Assembly (NCBI GenBank): GCA_946613735.1
Contig: CAMOFS010000041.1
Coordinates: 1-9,102, forward strand
Direction: 5' to 3'
Length of the DNA stretch: 9,102 bases
From: an uncultured Lachnospiraceae bacterium
GTDB lineage: Bacteria > Bacillota_A > Clostridia > Lachnospirales > Lachnospiraceae
Position 1 is the stretch's first letter; every line of letters begins with the position of its first letter. Positions 1 to 5,571 of the stretch are shown here, piece after piece. The position numbers were made by a program, and so were the translations under genes. The notes beneath the pieces are model-generated. The model was not told where the DNA came from. It did no database searches and saw only the letters and a list, made by a program, of their open reading frames with translations.

Positions 1-511
1 CCCTGCCCAGGATACCCATACGCCGCCTTATGGCACGTCGGTCCGTCTCCAGCTTTGTCTCACCGGGACCCCTGGTACCGATACCGCCTCCCAGCCGGGA
101 CATGTTTTTACCCATCCCCGTAAGATGTGAGGCTCTGTACTTGAGCTGGGCCATCTCCACCTGGAGCTTTCCCTCACGGGTCCTGGCATGGAGGGCAAAA
201 ATGTCGAGTATCAGCATGGTCCGATCCAGTATGGGGCACTCCATAAGATCGGAGAGGTTTTTAAGCTGCACCGGTGAAAGCTCATCATCGCATACCACAC
301 CTATGGCGTCATAAACCTCCAAAAGCTCGGCTATCTCCTTTGCCTTTCCGCTACCTATATAAGTGGCCGGATCCGGATGCGGCAGGTTCTGAACAAAACC
401 CTCAGCCGCATCGCCTCCTGCCGTCTCCAAAAGAGCCGCCAGCTCATCCAGTGACTCCCAGGTCTCATCTTCATTTCCCGTAGCCACGGCCACTAAAAGA
501 TACTTATCCAT
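1..511 (-). CDS. hflX: GTPase HflX, N-terminal part (runs off the left edge)
   Basis: HflX is a ribosome-associated GTPase that splits or rescues stalled 70S ribosomes under stress and acts in the cytoplasm. Only the first 170 codons are inside the window. Translating the minus strand from ATG at 509-511 gives MDKYLLVAVATGNEDETWES, then the family signatures PDPATYIGSGKAKEI, DDELSPVQLKNLSD, LDRTMLILDIFALHARTREG, VEMAQLKYR and GGGIGTRGPGETKLETDRR. These cover the HflX N-terminal domain and its glycine-rich linker. The Walker A and other G motifs should lie beyond the left edge. The start fits the usual HflX N-terminus. No good Shine-Dalgarno precedes it; the tandem TAA TAA stop of the upstream gene is only 4-7 bp away, so translational coupling is likely. 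Family assignment is firm; operon membership is inferred from spacing. Confidence 0.95.
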   Translation of the reverse strand, partial: MDKYLLVAVATGNEDETWESLDELAALLETAGGDAAEGFVQNLPHPDPATYIGSGKAKEIAELLEVYDAIGVVCDDELSPVQLKNLSDLMECPILDRTMLILDIFALHARTREGKLQVEMAQLKYRASHLTGMGKNMSRLGGGIGTRGPGETKLETDRRAIRRRMGILGR

Positions 512-518
512 AAGGTTA

Positions 519-1304
519 TTATTTCTTCTTACTTACAAATTTATCCGCAGTGCAGTATATATCGTATAAAGCGTTCTCGTTCTTCCATGCCACGGTCTTG
601 AACTTTCCTCCGGTCACCTTGCCCTTTGCCTTTATCACCTTGGAAGCCTTTTTCAGGGGATGTGCAAAGATATAGATGGGATGCCCAGCTATTTCTGAAT
701 CTACATACTCGCCGTCCTCATTTTGCTCATATCCATAATAGGTGTTGCCATAAGAGGTGACGGTGCAGGTCTTTTCGATCACCAGCGTAGACTTTGTGTT
801 TTCAGCTCCCATAAAAATGCCTGATCCGCACACGGAGCCGGCCGCCTTTTTATTCTTGTTGCAGGTAAGGCTGCCATTTCCGGTTATAGTAACGCTGCCG
901 CCATAATTATCGCCGTAAACAGAGAGATTGCAGATGGAATTAGTTCCCTTGAGCTCGATCTTAAAATCATCTCCCATCATGTTTACACCGATGTACATTG
1001 CGGGCTTGTTGTAACCATTGAGAGTCAGGGTATTTTTCTTTTTATTATAGGTTGCGCCCTTCACTTTACCGATGTCAGGTGTAGTCCCCTGCTCCTCTTG
1101 CATCTTTTTCATAAAATCCGAAATATACAGGTAGGTCTGGTTGGTACCGTCATCATTGAAAAAACAGATGTAAGCATAGCTTTCGTCCCCCTTTGCCGGT
1201 CCCTTTGCTGCCTCAGCAAATGTTACGGGAACTGCTGCCAAAACCATTGACAGTACCAGCATCACTGCCAGCGCACCTGACTTCACCATCCTTTTGATCC
1301 TCAT
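519..1304 (-). CDS. Secreted protein with a short beta-strand repeat region, function unknown
   Basis: A 261-residue protein with a clear Sec signal peptide: positive MRIKRMVK, a hydrophobic stretch at about 10-24, and likely cleavage after the TFA at 28-30. The mature part contains NTLTLNGYN (91-99), DDFKIELKGTNSI (112-124) and GGSVTITGNGSLTC (135-148). This is the alternating strand-turn pattern seen in secreted beta-helix or carbohydrate-binding-like proteins of Lachnospiraceae, here with only two or three turns. Residues 218-261 are Lys-rich (KKASKVIKAKGKV). No catalytic motif or cell-wall sorting signal is visible. The start is fixed by AAAGGAGG eight bases before ATG and by a strong promoter just upstream. 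It ends 7 bp before hflX with no terminator between, so it probably leads an operon with hflX. The exact family is not recognised. Confidence 0.85.
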   Translation of the reverse strand: MRIKRMVKSGALAVMLVLSMVLAAVPVTFAEAAKGPAKGDESYAYICFFNDDGTNQTYLYISDFMKKMQEEQGTTPDIGKVKGATYNKKKNTLTLNGYNKPAMYIGVNMMGDDFKIELKGTNSICNLSVYGDNYGGSVTITGNGSLTCNKNKKAAGSVCGSGIFMGAENTKSTLVIEKTCTVTSYGNTYYGYEQNEDGEYVDSEIAGHPIYIFAHPLKKASKVIKAKGKVTGGKFKTVAWKNENALYDIYCTADKFVSKKK

Positions 1305-1353
1305 ACAAGTATCCTCCTTTCAAAAAGCTAACATTGAGTTTTCTATGGGTTTT

Positions 1354-1382
1354 ATTATCTCATGGCAGGCTATTTTTGTAAA
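1354..1382 (-). promoter_or_regulatory. Sigma-A type promoter for the 519-1304 gene (and probably hflX)
   Basis: On the minus strand a -35 TTTACA (1377-1382) and a -10 GATAAT (1354-1359) are separated by exactly 17 bp, each matching consensus in five of six bases. The predicted transcript starts near 1347, giving a leader of about 43 nt that carries the AAAGGAGG ribosome binding site. The -35 overlaps the T-tract of the preceding lipase terminator. Confidence 0.7.
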
Positions 1383-1421
1383 TAAAAACAACACCCCGGC
1401 GAGGAGCTACCTGCGCCGGGG
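1381..1421 (-). terminator. Rho-independent terminator of the lipase gene
   Basis: A perfect 8-bp GC-rich stem, CCCCGGCG (1394-1401) with CGCCGGGG (1414-1421), has a 12-nt loop. On the minus strand it is followed by TGTTGTTTTTATT, a T-rich tail. It starts 33 nt after the lipase stop codon and separates the lipase from the next gene. Confidence 0.88.
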
Positions 1422-1454
1422 ACAAAGAGGGTTTTATAATATTTCTGATCACGC

Positions 1455-2315
1455 TTATTCAGTAACGGTTACCGGGCTTGCGAAAAACTGCAGGGTGGAG
1501 AAGTCCAGTGTGATGGTGGCATTGCCGTTTTTGGTTCCGGTCACATCATATGCCCCCCATACAGACTCTCTCTGGTAAGACTGGGTATGTGCTCCCAAAA
1601 GATCCCAGCCATATCCTCCGTCCTCTTTGTTGAGGCCTGCTGACTGCCAGATAACGTTTGTAAAAGTAGAAAGGCTCATGTAAGGTACTGCATCGTTAGT
1701 ATCGCCAAGACGCTTTGTTGTTCCTTCACGCTTGAAGCCGTTAATAAGAGGTGATCCAAAGGTCACTGTGTTAAGTATGTTGTAGTTTGCCTTTATGGTG
1801 TCATCTGAGGCTGCCTGCTGGGCTACCATGCCGCCCAAGCTGTGACCTGCAAATACTATGTTGCTTCCTTTGGGAATAACAGTGGTTACTGCTTCTCTAA
1901 TGTTTTCTATATAGCGGTTGTTTTGCTCAAAGCCTACCAAAAGGTCTGTCCAGTATCCTGTGCTCTGATTTTCCACGTCAACATCCGTACCGGAAAAGCA
2001 TACCACGTATACATCTTCTGAAGAAACCGTGCTCCATCCAAACCAGTTCTTTTTCACCTTTTCCATAGTGCCCTGTGTGATTGAGATTGGGCCGTTTGAC
2101 TGCCAGTCATGATATCCCAGCTGAACCAGGCGAGCCAAATCTGAAGCATCATCAAAGGTTACTGTCTCGCCATTCATCACCATGTCGTATGTTTCCTGAA
2201 CTATCTCTGTATTCGTCTTTTCTTCCTCAGCCGCAAAAGCGGTAATGCCTGAGCCGAGTACCATTGTTGCTGCAAGTGCTATTGCCGTGAGCTTCTTAAC
2301 CATCTGAACCTTCAT
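1455..2315 (-). CDS. Secreted class 3 lipase (alpha/beta hydrolase)
   Basis: A 286-residue extracellular esterase/lipase predicted to hydrolyse acylglycerol-type esters. The signal peptide MKVQMVKKLTAIALAATMVL leads to an AFA-A cleavage site after about residue 28. The catalytic core shows CFSGTD (106-111, oxyanion-hole strand), the nucleophile elbow GHSLGG (157-162, Ser159), TFGSPL (185-190), the acid region GDTNDAVP (Asp205 or Asp208) and GAHTQSY with His243. This order and spacing match lipase_3 (PF01764) proteins. AGGAGG lies about six bases before ATG, supporting the start. It is a single gene with its own promoter (2394-2425) and terminator (1381-1421), divergent from the amylase operon. 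No surface anchor is visible, so the enzyme is probably released. The true substrate cannot be read from sequence. Confidence 0.9.
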   Translation of the reverse strand: MKVQMVKKLTAIALAATMVLGSGITAFAAEEEKTNTEIVQETYDMVMNGETVTFDDASDLARLVQLGYHDWQSNGPISITQGTMEKVKKNWFGWSTVSSEDVYVVCFSGTDVDVENQSTGYWTDLLVGFEQNNRYIENIREAVTTVIPKGSNIVFAGHSLGGMVAQQAASDDTIKANYNILNTVTFGSPLINGFKREGTTKRLGDTNDAVPYMSLSTFTNVIWQSAGLNKEDGGYGWDLLGAHTQSYQRESVWGAYDVTGTKNGNATITLDFSTLQFFASPVTVTE

Positions 2316-2393
2316 TATTGACCTCCTGTTTTATTTGCCCTATAACTATCCCCTCGGAAACCAAATCTCTCATTCGCGTTTCCTGATTGCGAG

Positions 2394-2425
2394 AGTATAA
2401 TAACCTCCGGTACGGAAACTTTCAA
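2394..2425 (-). promoter_or_regulatory. Probable lipase promoter
   Basis: On the minus strand, -35 TTGAAA (2420-2425) is followed after 17 bp by -10 TATTAT (2397-2402); the overlapping TATACT at 2394-2399 is an alternative. Transcription would start near 2390 and give a leader of about 75 nt. The -35 is embraced by the CGGAAACT/AGTTTCCG inverted repeat, which suits repression or activation at this site. Confidence 0.6.
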
Positions 2426-2474
2426 TTACATTTTCAGTTTCCGAGTATTTGCATTTTATACAAAAGAAAAATGA

Positions 2475-2514
2475 CGGTTTTGTGCAGTTTCCCATAGGTT
2501 TTCTGCACAAACCG
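2475..2514. other. Long hairpin in the divergent intergenic region
   Basis: CGGTTTTGTGCAG (2475-2487) pairs with CTGCACAAACCG (2503-2514), leaving one unpaired T and a 15-nt loop. On the minus strand it is followed by a T-rich tail (TCATTTTTCTTTTG), which looks terminator-like, yet no minus-strand gene ends here. It could stop antisense transcription from the amylase side or act as a protein-binding or leader structure. Confidence 0.5.
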
Positions 2515-2538
2515 CCAATCCATGGCATTTCAAACAAT

Positions 2539-2553
2539 CTGACAATTCGTCAG
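2539..2553. promoter_or_regulatory. Palindrome CTGAC-N5-GTCAG, candidate operator
   Basis: A 5-bp perfect inverted repeat with a 5-bp AATTC spacer, flanked by near-symmetric A/T bases. It overlaps the first of the two tandem CAGTTTC motifs. Its size and symmetry resemble a small dimeric repressor site; no regulator is encoded in the window to pair with it. Confidence 0.3.
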
Positions 2554-2649
2554 TTTCTATTCAGTTTCCATATTGGTGGAGTTCCGGTGTAAGCCGGACA
2601 TCCTAAAACATAGCTTGTTAAAAACGCTTCGTTGTGGTAACGTCTCTAA

Positions 2650-2669
2650 TATAATGAATAACAGGGGGA
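2650..2669 (+). promoter_or_regulatory. Possible -10 and ribosome binding site of the amylase operon
   Basis: A consensus TATAAT lies at 2650-2655 without a convincing -35. If used, the transcript starts near 2662, giving a very short leader that begins at the AGGGGGA (2663-2669) ribosome binding site. That site is about 9 nt from ATG 2678 and too close to ATG 2672, which decides the start codon. A promoter further upstream cannot be excluded. Confidence 0.4.
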
Positions 2670-2677
2670 ATATGGTT

Positions 2678-3967
2678 ATGGCTGATAACACAAAAAAAGA
2701 ACTTCGCAATCTTTTGATGTACCAGATTTTTGTCAGAAATTACAGCAAGGAAGGAACCTTTGCTGAGGTAGAAAAGGATCTGGAACGTATAAAAAATCTG
2801 GGGACGGATATCGTATATCTGATGCCCATCCATCCCCTGGGTGTAAAAAACAGAAAAGGCACCCTGGGCTCTCCCTATGCCATCATCGATTACCGGGCAA
2901 TCAACCCCGAGTTTGGAACCCTCGATGATTTTAAAAGCCTGGTAAAAAGCATCCATGCAAAGTGCATGAAGTGCATCATTGATGTGGTATACAACCATAC
3001 CTCGCCGGACTCGGTTTTGGCAAATGAGCACCCGGAGTGGTTTTACAAAAAGGCCGACGGCTCCTTTGGTAATCGCGTGGGGGACTGGACTGATATCATA
3101 GATCTAGACTACAGTAACGATGGGCTTTGGGATTACCAGATTGAGACACTTAAAATGTGGGCAGAGATCGTAGACGGTTTCCGCTGCGACGTGGCGCCCA
3201 TGGTTCCTATTGCTTTTTGGGAGCGGGCACGGGCTGAGGTGGAAGCAGTCCGCCCCGGCTGCATCTGGCTGGCGGAGTCCGTGGAGCCTGAGTTTATCAC
3301 GCACCTTAGGGGCCGTGGGATAACTGCTCATTCGGATGCTGAGATCTTCCGCGCTTTTGATGTCAGCTATGATTACGACATCTACCATGATTTCATCGCA
3401 TATATCCAGGGTAAAAAGAGCCTGGGCTTTTACGCTGATTCCGTAAACAGACAGGAGTATATTTATCCTGAAAACTTCGTAAAGCTCAGGTTTTTAGAGA
3501 ACCACGATCAGATGCGTGCACACCATATTGCTCCTGGTGAAAAGGCTTTACGCAATCTTACGGCGTTTATATTTTTCCAAAAAGGACTTACATTCATCTA
3601 CGCAGGACAGGAGTACGGCGCAAAGCATCAGCCCAGCCTTTTTGACAAGGATGATGTGATGATGAAGCCCCAGGATGGCATCGACCTAAGCAACCTTATC
3701 ACCAGACTTGCATCCATAAAAAAGGATTCCATTTTTACAGACAGCGTCTATCATCTTACAGACGCGGGACATGATATCTGCGTGGCAGAACATTCACATA
3801 ATGACAGTAAGGCTCTGGGCGTATTCTCCTTCCGCGGTAATGCAGGGAACGTAAAGGTAGATCTCCCTGATGGCTACTACAAAAATCTTATCGATGACAG
3901 CGATGTCAACGTGTCTCACGGAAGCATCAGCAGTACCGGCGAGCCCATTATAATAATAGCAAAATGA
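2678..3967 (+). CDS. Cytoplasmic alpha-amylase family (GH13) glycoside hydrolase
   Basis: A 429-residue GH13 enzyme acting on alpha-glucans or malto-oligosaccharides. All four conserved GH13 regions are present: DVVYNH (102-107), GFRCDVA with nucleophile Asp171, LAESV with acid/base Glu200, and FLENHD with transition-state Asp277. The (beta/alpha)8 barrel begins at MYQIFVRNYS (14-23), the family's usual N-terminal strand. Residues from about 355 form a short beta domain C. There is no signal peptide or membrane segment, so it works inside the cell on imported or stored oligosaccharides. ATG 2678 is chosen over the longer in-frame start at 2573 because of the AGGGGGA site and because homology-like sequence begins after it. 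It overlaps the next gene by 4 bp. Exact specificity (alpha-amylase, glucosidase or transferase) is not readable. Confidence 0.9.
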   Translation: MADNTKKELRNLLMYQIFVRNYSKEGTFAEVEKDLERIKNLGTDIVYLMPIHPLGVKNRKGTLGSPYAIIDYRAINPEFGTLDDFKSLVKSIHAKCMKCIIDVVYNHTSPDSVLANEHPEWFYKKADGSFGNRVGDWTDIIDLDYSNDGLWDYQIETLKMWAEIVDGFRCDVAPMVPIAFWERARAEVEAVRPGCIWLAESVEPEFITHLRGRGITAHSDAEIFRAFDVSYDYDIYHDFIAYIQGKKSLGFYADSVNRQEYIYPENFVKLRFLENHDQMRAHHIAPGEKALRNLTAFIFFQKGLTFIYAGQEYGAKHQPSLFDKDDVMMKPQDGIDLSNLITRLASIKKDSIFTDSVYHLTDAGHDICVAEHSHNDSKALGVFSFRGNAGNVKVDLPDGYYKNLIDDSDVNVSHGSISSTGEPIIIIAK

Positions 3968-4989
3968 AGCAGGACAGTAATAGGATCAACTGGATAGATA
4001 TGGCAAAGGGCTATGGTATCATAGCTGTGTTCATCGGCCACATGGTGCAAAACTCTCCATTGGGTCTTTTTGTGTACTCTTTTCATCTGCCCCTGTTCTT
4101 TTTCATATCCGGATATCTTTTCAAAGAGGGCGACGGGCTTGGAGTTTTTTTGAAGAAAAAATGCCGGTCAATCCTGCTTCCGTATTTTACTTTGGGACTA
4201 TTGGTGGTCTTTTGCGACGCGTTTTATCCCCTGTTTTTCTCCGGAAGGCATTTCAGCACCAGGCATCTTTTGCTTGAACTATATAAAGGGTTTAAGACCT
4301 TTTTGATCCAGGAAAGGTACTCCACTCTGTGGTATTTGGCAGTGCTATTCGGGGTCAACATCCTGATGTATCTGGTGTGTCGGATAAAAAACCAAGCATT
4401 GCAGGCGATTGTGGTAGCAGCGCTATTTGTAGGAGCCATGATATATTACAGACTGGGCGGCGGCGAACTGCCCTGGGATGTGGATGCCGCATTTCCGGCG
4501 CTGTTGTTTTTCTGGGCAGGCTATTATGTAAAGGGAAAAGACCTGGTCAGGGAGCAGTTCATGGAGGCAGAAAGAAGGCCTCTTTTACTTGTTATTTTTT
4601 TTGTTTTAAATATCGCCTTCAATATACTTACACTATTTATTTCCGGTGAAGGCCTGGAGATGTATCGATGCTGCTATGGTGTTCCTCCGCTTACAGTGAT
4701 CTCAGCTTTTGCAGGTATATTTTTTATCATAATGCTGTCGGTCCTTACCACCTTAAAGCCCATATTATATATTGGGAAGAATTCTCTGATCTTTTTTATG
4801 TGGCATCAGGCGGTGGTGTACCCGGTATTGGATGCGGTCTTTTACGCTTTAGGCATAGATGGATATGGAAGAAACCCCGCCGAATTTATGGCCATTGTTT
4901 TTGCGCGCCTCATCATAACCTGTCTTATCATGTGGGGTATGACGGAGATCCTGCAGAGGACGCCCCTTAGGATTTTTACGGGGAAATAA
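3964..4989 (+). CDS. Membrane acyltransferase, acyltransferase-3 family
   Basis: A 341-residue polytopic inner-membrane protein predicted to transfer acyl (often acetyl) groups onto sugars or surface glycans. The N-terminus NWIDMAKGYGIIAVFIGH (His26), then FHLPLFFFISGYLF (40-53) and RSILLPY (68-74), is diagnostic of acyltransferase-3 (PF01757; fucose O-acetylase/OafA-like) proteins. About ten hydrophobic segments follow, ending with GKNSLIFFMWHQAV (271-284) and a last helix near 310-330. The start ATG overlaps the amylase stop as ATGA, and no Shine-Dalgarno precedes it, so translation is probably coupled to the amylase. The gene ends just before a bidirectional terminator. The acceptor molecule is unknown; pairing with a GH13 enzyme suggests a glucan or glycan pathway, but that is inference. 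Confidence 0.88.
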   Translation: MKQDSNRINWIDMAKGYGIIAVFIGHMVQNSPLGLFVYSFHLPLFFFISGYLFKEGDGLGVFLKKKCRSILLPYFTLGLLVVFCDAFYPLFFSGRHFSTRHLLLELYKGFKTFLIQERYSTLWYLAVLFGVNILMYLVCRIKNQALQAIVVAALFVGAMIYYRLGGGELPWDVDAAFPALLFFWAGYYVKGKDLVREQFMEAERRPLLLVIFFVLNIAFNILTLFISGEGLEMYRCCYGVPPLTVISAFAGIFFIIMLSVLTTLKPILYIGKNSLIFFMWHQAVVYPVLDAVFYALGIDGYGRNPAEFMAIVFARLIITCLIMWGMTEILQRTPLRIFTGK

Positions 4990-4992
4990 AAA

Positions 4993-5016
4993 GGACACGG
5001 TATGTTTCCCGTGTCC
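4993..5016. terminator. Bidirectional terminator between convergent genes
   Basis: GGACACGG (4993-5000) pairs perfectly with CCGTGTCC (5009-5016) around an 8-nt loop. On the minus strand the stem is followed by TTTTTATTTC; on the plus strand by a moderately T-rich stretch (GAAATCTTTT). It starts 3 nt after the acyltransferase stop and lies 8 nt beyond the stop of the convergent 5025-5471 gene, so it can serve both, better on the minus strand. Confidence 0.85.
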
Positions 5017-5024
5017 GAAATCTT

Positions 5025-5471
5025 TTATGTTCTGTCGAAATACGCCTTGCCGTCATCCGGCAAAAAGTAGGTGCGGATATAGCCACGGGTAGATACTATA
5101 ACAAGCTCATTTGATGATTCAAGATAATATACGTCATCACCATCTTCAGCCTCGATTTTGTGGAGTGCACCAGGATCATTTACCACATCCGAGGCTGCCT
5201 TTTCGTATTCTGCGGAGCTTTCAAATCCCATGGCTATGCCATGTTTTTCAAAATGCTCATTGAGCCGATCCTCGTTTGCAAATTTATACTCTATGTAATC
5301 GGCGCGCTCTTTTGTCGACCCTTCAGCAGTAGCCGAAGGTCCTGACGATTCCCCGACAGCCACCGGAGTTTCCTGTGCTGTCTGATCCTTCGGGAAAAGC
5401 GCCATGACCAGCAGGACTACAAAAACGATCAAGAGCAGTTTTAAGTTTTTCTTATCTTTTCTTTCTTCCAT
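5025..5471 (-). CDS. Small membrane-anchored protein with an HFxKHG...YIRTYF domain (nuclease/toxin-like), function unproven
   Basis: A 148-residue protein: charged start MEERKDKK, one membrane segment (about 10-26), a Ser/Thr/Gly-rich linker (30-55), then an extracytoplasmic domain (about 58-148). The domain shows LNEHFEKHG (70-78), FESSAEYEKAA (83-93), ALHK with His104, DDVYYLESSNELVIVST (112-128) and GYIRTYFLPDDGKAYF (130-145). This pattern recalls small BECR-fold toxin domains found at the ends of bacterial polymorphic toxins, with His73/His77/His104 and Arg133-Thr134 as candidate active residues; that assignment is from memory of the pattern and unproven. No immunity gene is evident. It has no Shine-Dalgarno: a TATAAT at 5481-5486 implies a nearly leaderless transcript, and an in-frame TAG upstream excludes a longer ATG start. 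It abuts the left 61-bp repeat. Confidence 0.75.
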   Translation of the reverse strand: MEERKDKKNLKLLLIVFVVLLVMALFPKDQTAQETPVAVGESSGPSATAEGSTKERADYIEYKFANEDRLNEHFEKHGIAMGFESSAEYEKAASDVVNDPGALHKIEAEDGDDVYYLESSNELVIVSTRGYIRTYFLPDDGKAYFDRT

Positions 5472-5480
5472 AATGTATGC

Positions 5481-5486
5481 ATTATA
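5481..5486 (-). promoter_or_regulatory. Consensus -10 for the 5025-5471 gene, at the edge of the 61-bp repeat
   Basis: The minus strand reads TATAAT here, with no strong -35 (weak TGATTT about 17 bp upstream). Start would fall near 5474-5475, 3-4 nt before the ATG. Five of the six bases belong to the 61-bp repeat; the sixth (5481) is flanking DNA, and at the other copy the same six read TATAAA. Confidence 0.45.
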
Positions 5487-5542
5487 CTATAACCAACCCA
5501 TAAAAATCACGCAAAAGATTGGAGGTTGTTATGGAAGAGTTG
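5482..5542 (+). repeat. 61-bp direct repeat, left copy (recombinase 5' end without the gene)
   Basis: Identical over all 61 bases to 8031-8091, offset 2549 bp. It holds a TATACT -10-like sequence, an AT-rich leader, a GGAGG ribosome binding site (5521-5525), ATG (5531-5533) and the codons for MEEL, then diverges at 5543. Nothing recombinase-like follows. It behaves like a left attachment site or the scar of a deleted recombinase gene. Confidence 0.9.
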
Positions 5543-5571
5543 GGAAGGCGCACCCTCTGTCTCTTTTGATC

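Larger units (their letters stand above)
2356..2569. repeat. Cluster of CAGTTTC/GTTTCC motifs, candidate operator array
   Basis: GTTTCC or its complement occurs at 2356-2361, 2378-2383, 2414-2419, 2438-2443, 2487-2492 and 2564-2569, with a near copy GTTTCT at 2553-2558. Two pairs form inverted repeats. GGAAAC-N16-GTTTCC lies in the lipase leader. CGGAAACT (2413-2420) with AGTTTCCG (2436-2443) is a perfect 8-bp inverted repeat that touches the lipase -35. The last two motifs form a direct repeat, CAGTTTC at 2551 and 2562, with an 11-bp period, about one helical turn. A shared regulator of the lipase and amylase operons is an inference. Confidence 0.45.
2316..2677. other. Divergent intergenic region between lipase and amylase operon
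   Basis: This 362-bp stretch has no supportable gene. It holds the lipase promoter, a weak amylase promoter, six GTTTCC/GGAAAC motifs, a long hairpin (2475-2514), a palindrome (2539-2553) and a small TCCGG/CCGGA hairpin (2583-2598). The reading frame open upstream of the amylase start (2573-2677) has no ribosome binding site and no family resemblance, so it is treated as leader DNA. Confidence 0.8.

Noticed and set aside
30..483. Two plus-strand open frames over the left edge
   Set aside because: They lie antisense to the clear HflX reading frame and have no ribosome binding site or family resemblance.
2573..2677. N-terminal 35-residue extension of the amylase
   Set aside because: It has no ribosome binding site, precedes the AGGGGGA site that serves ATG 2678, and does not resemble GH13 sequence.
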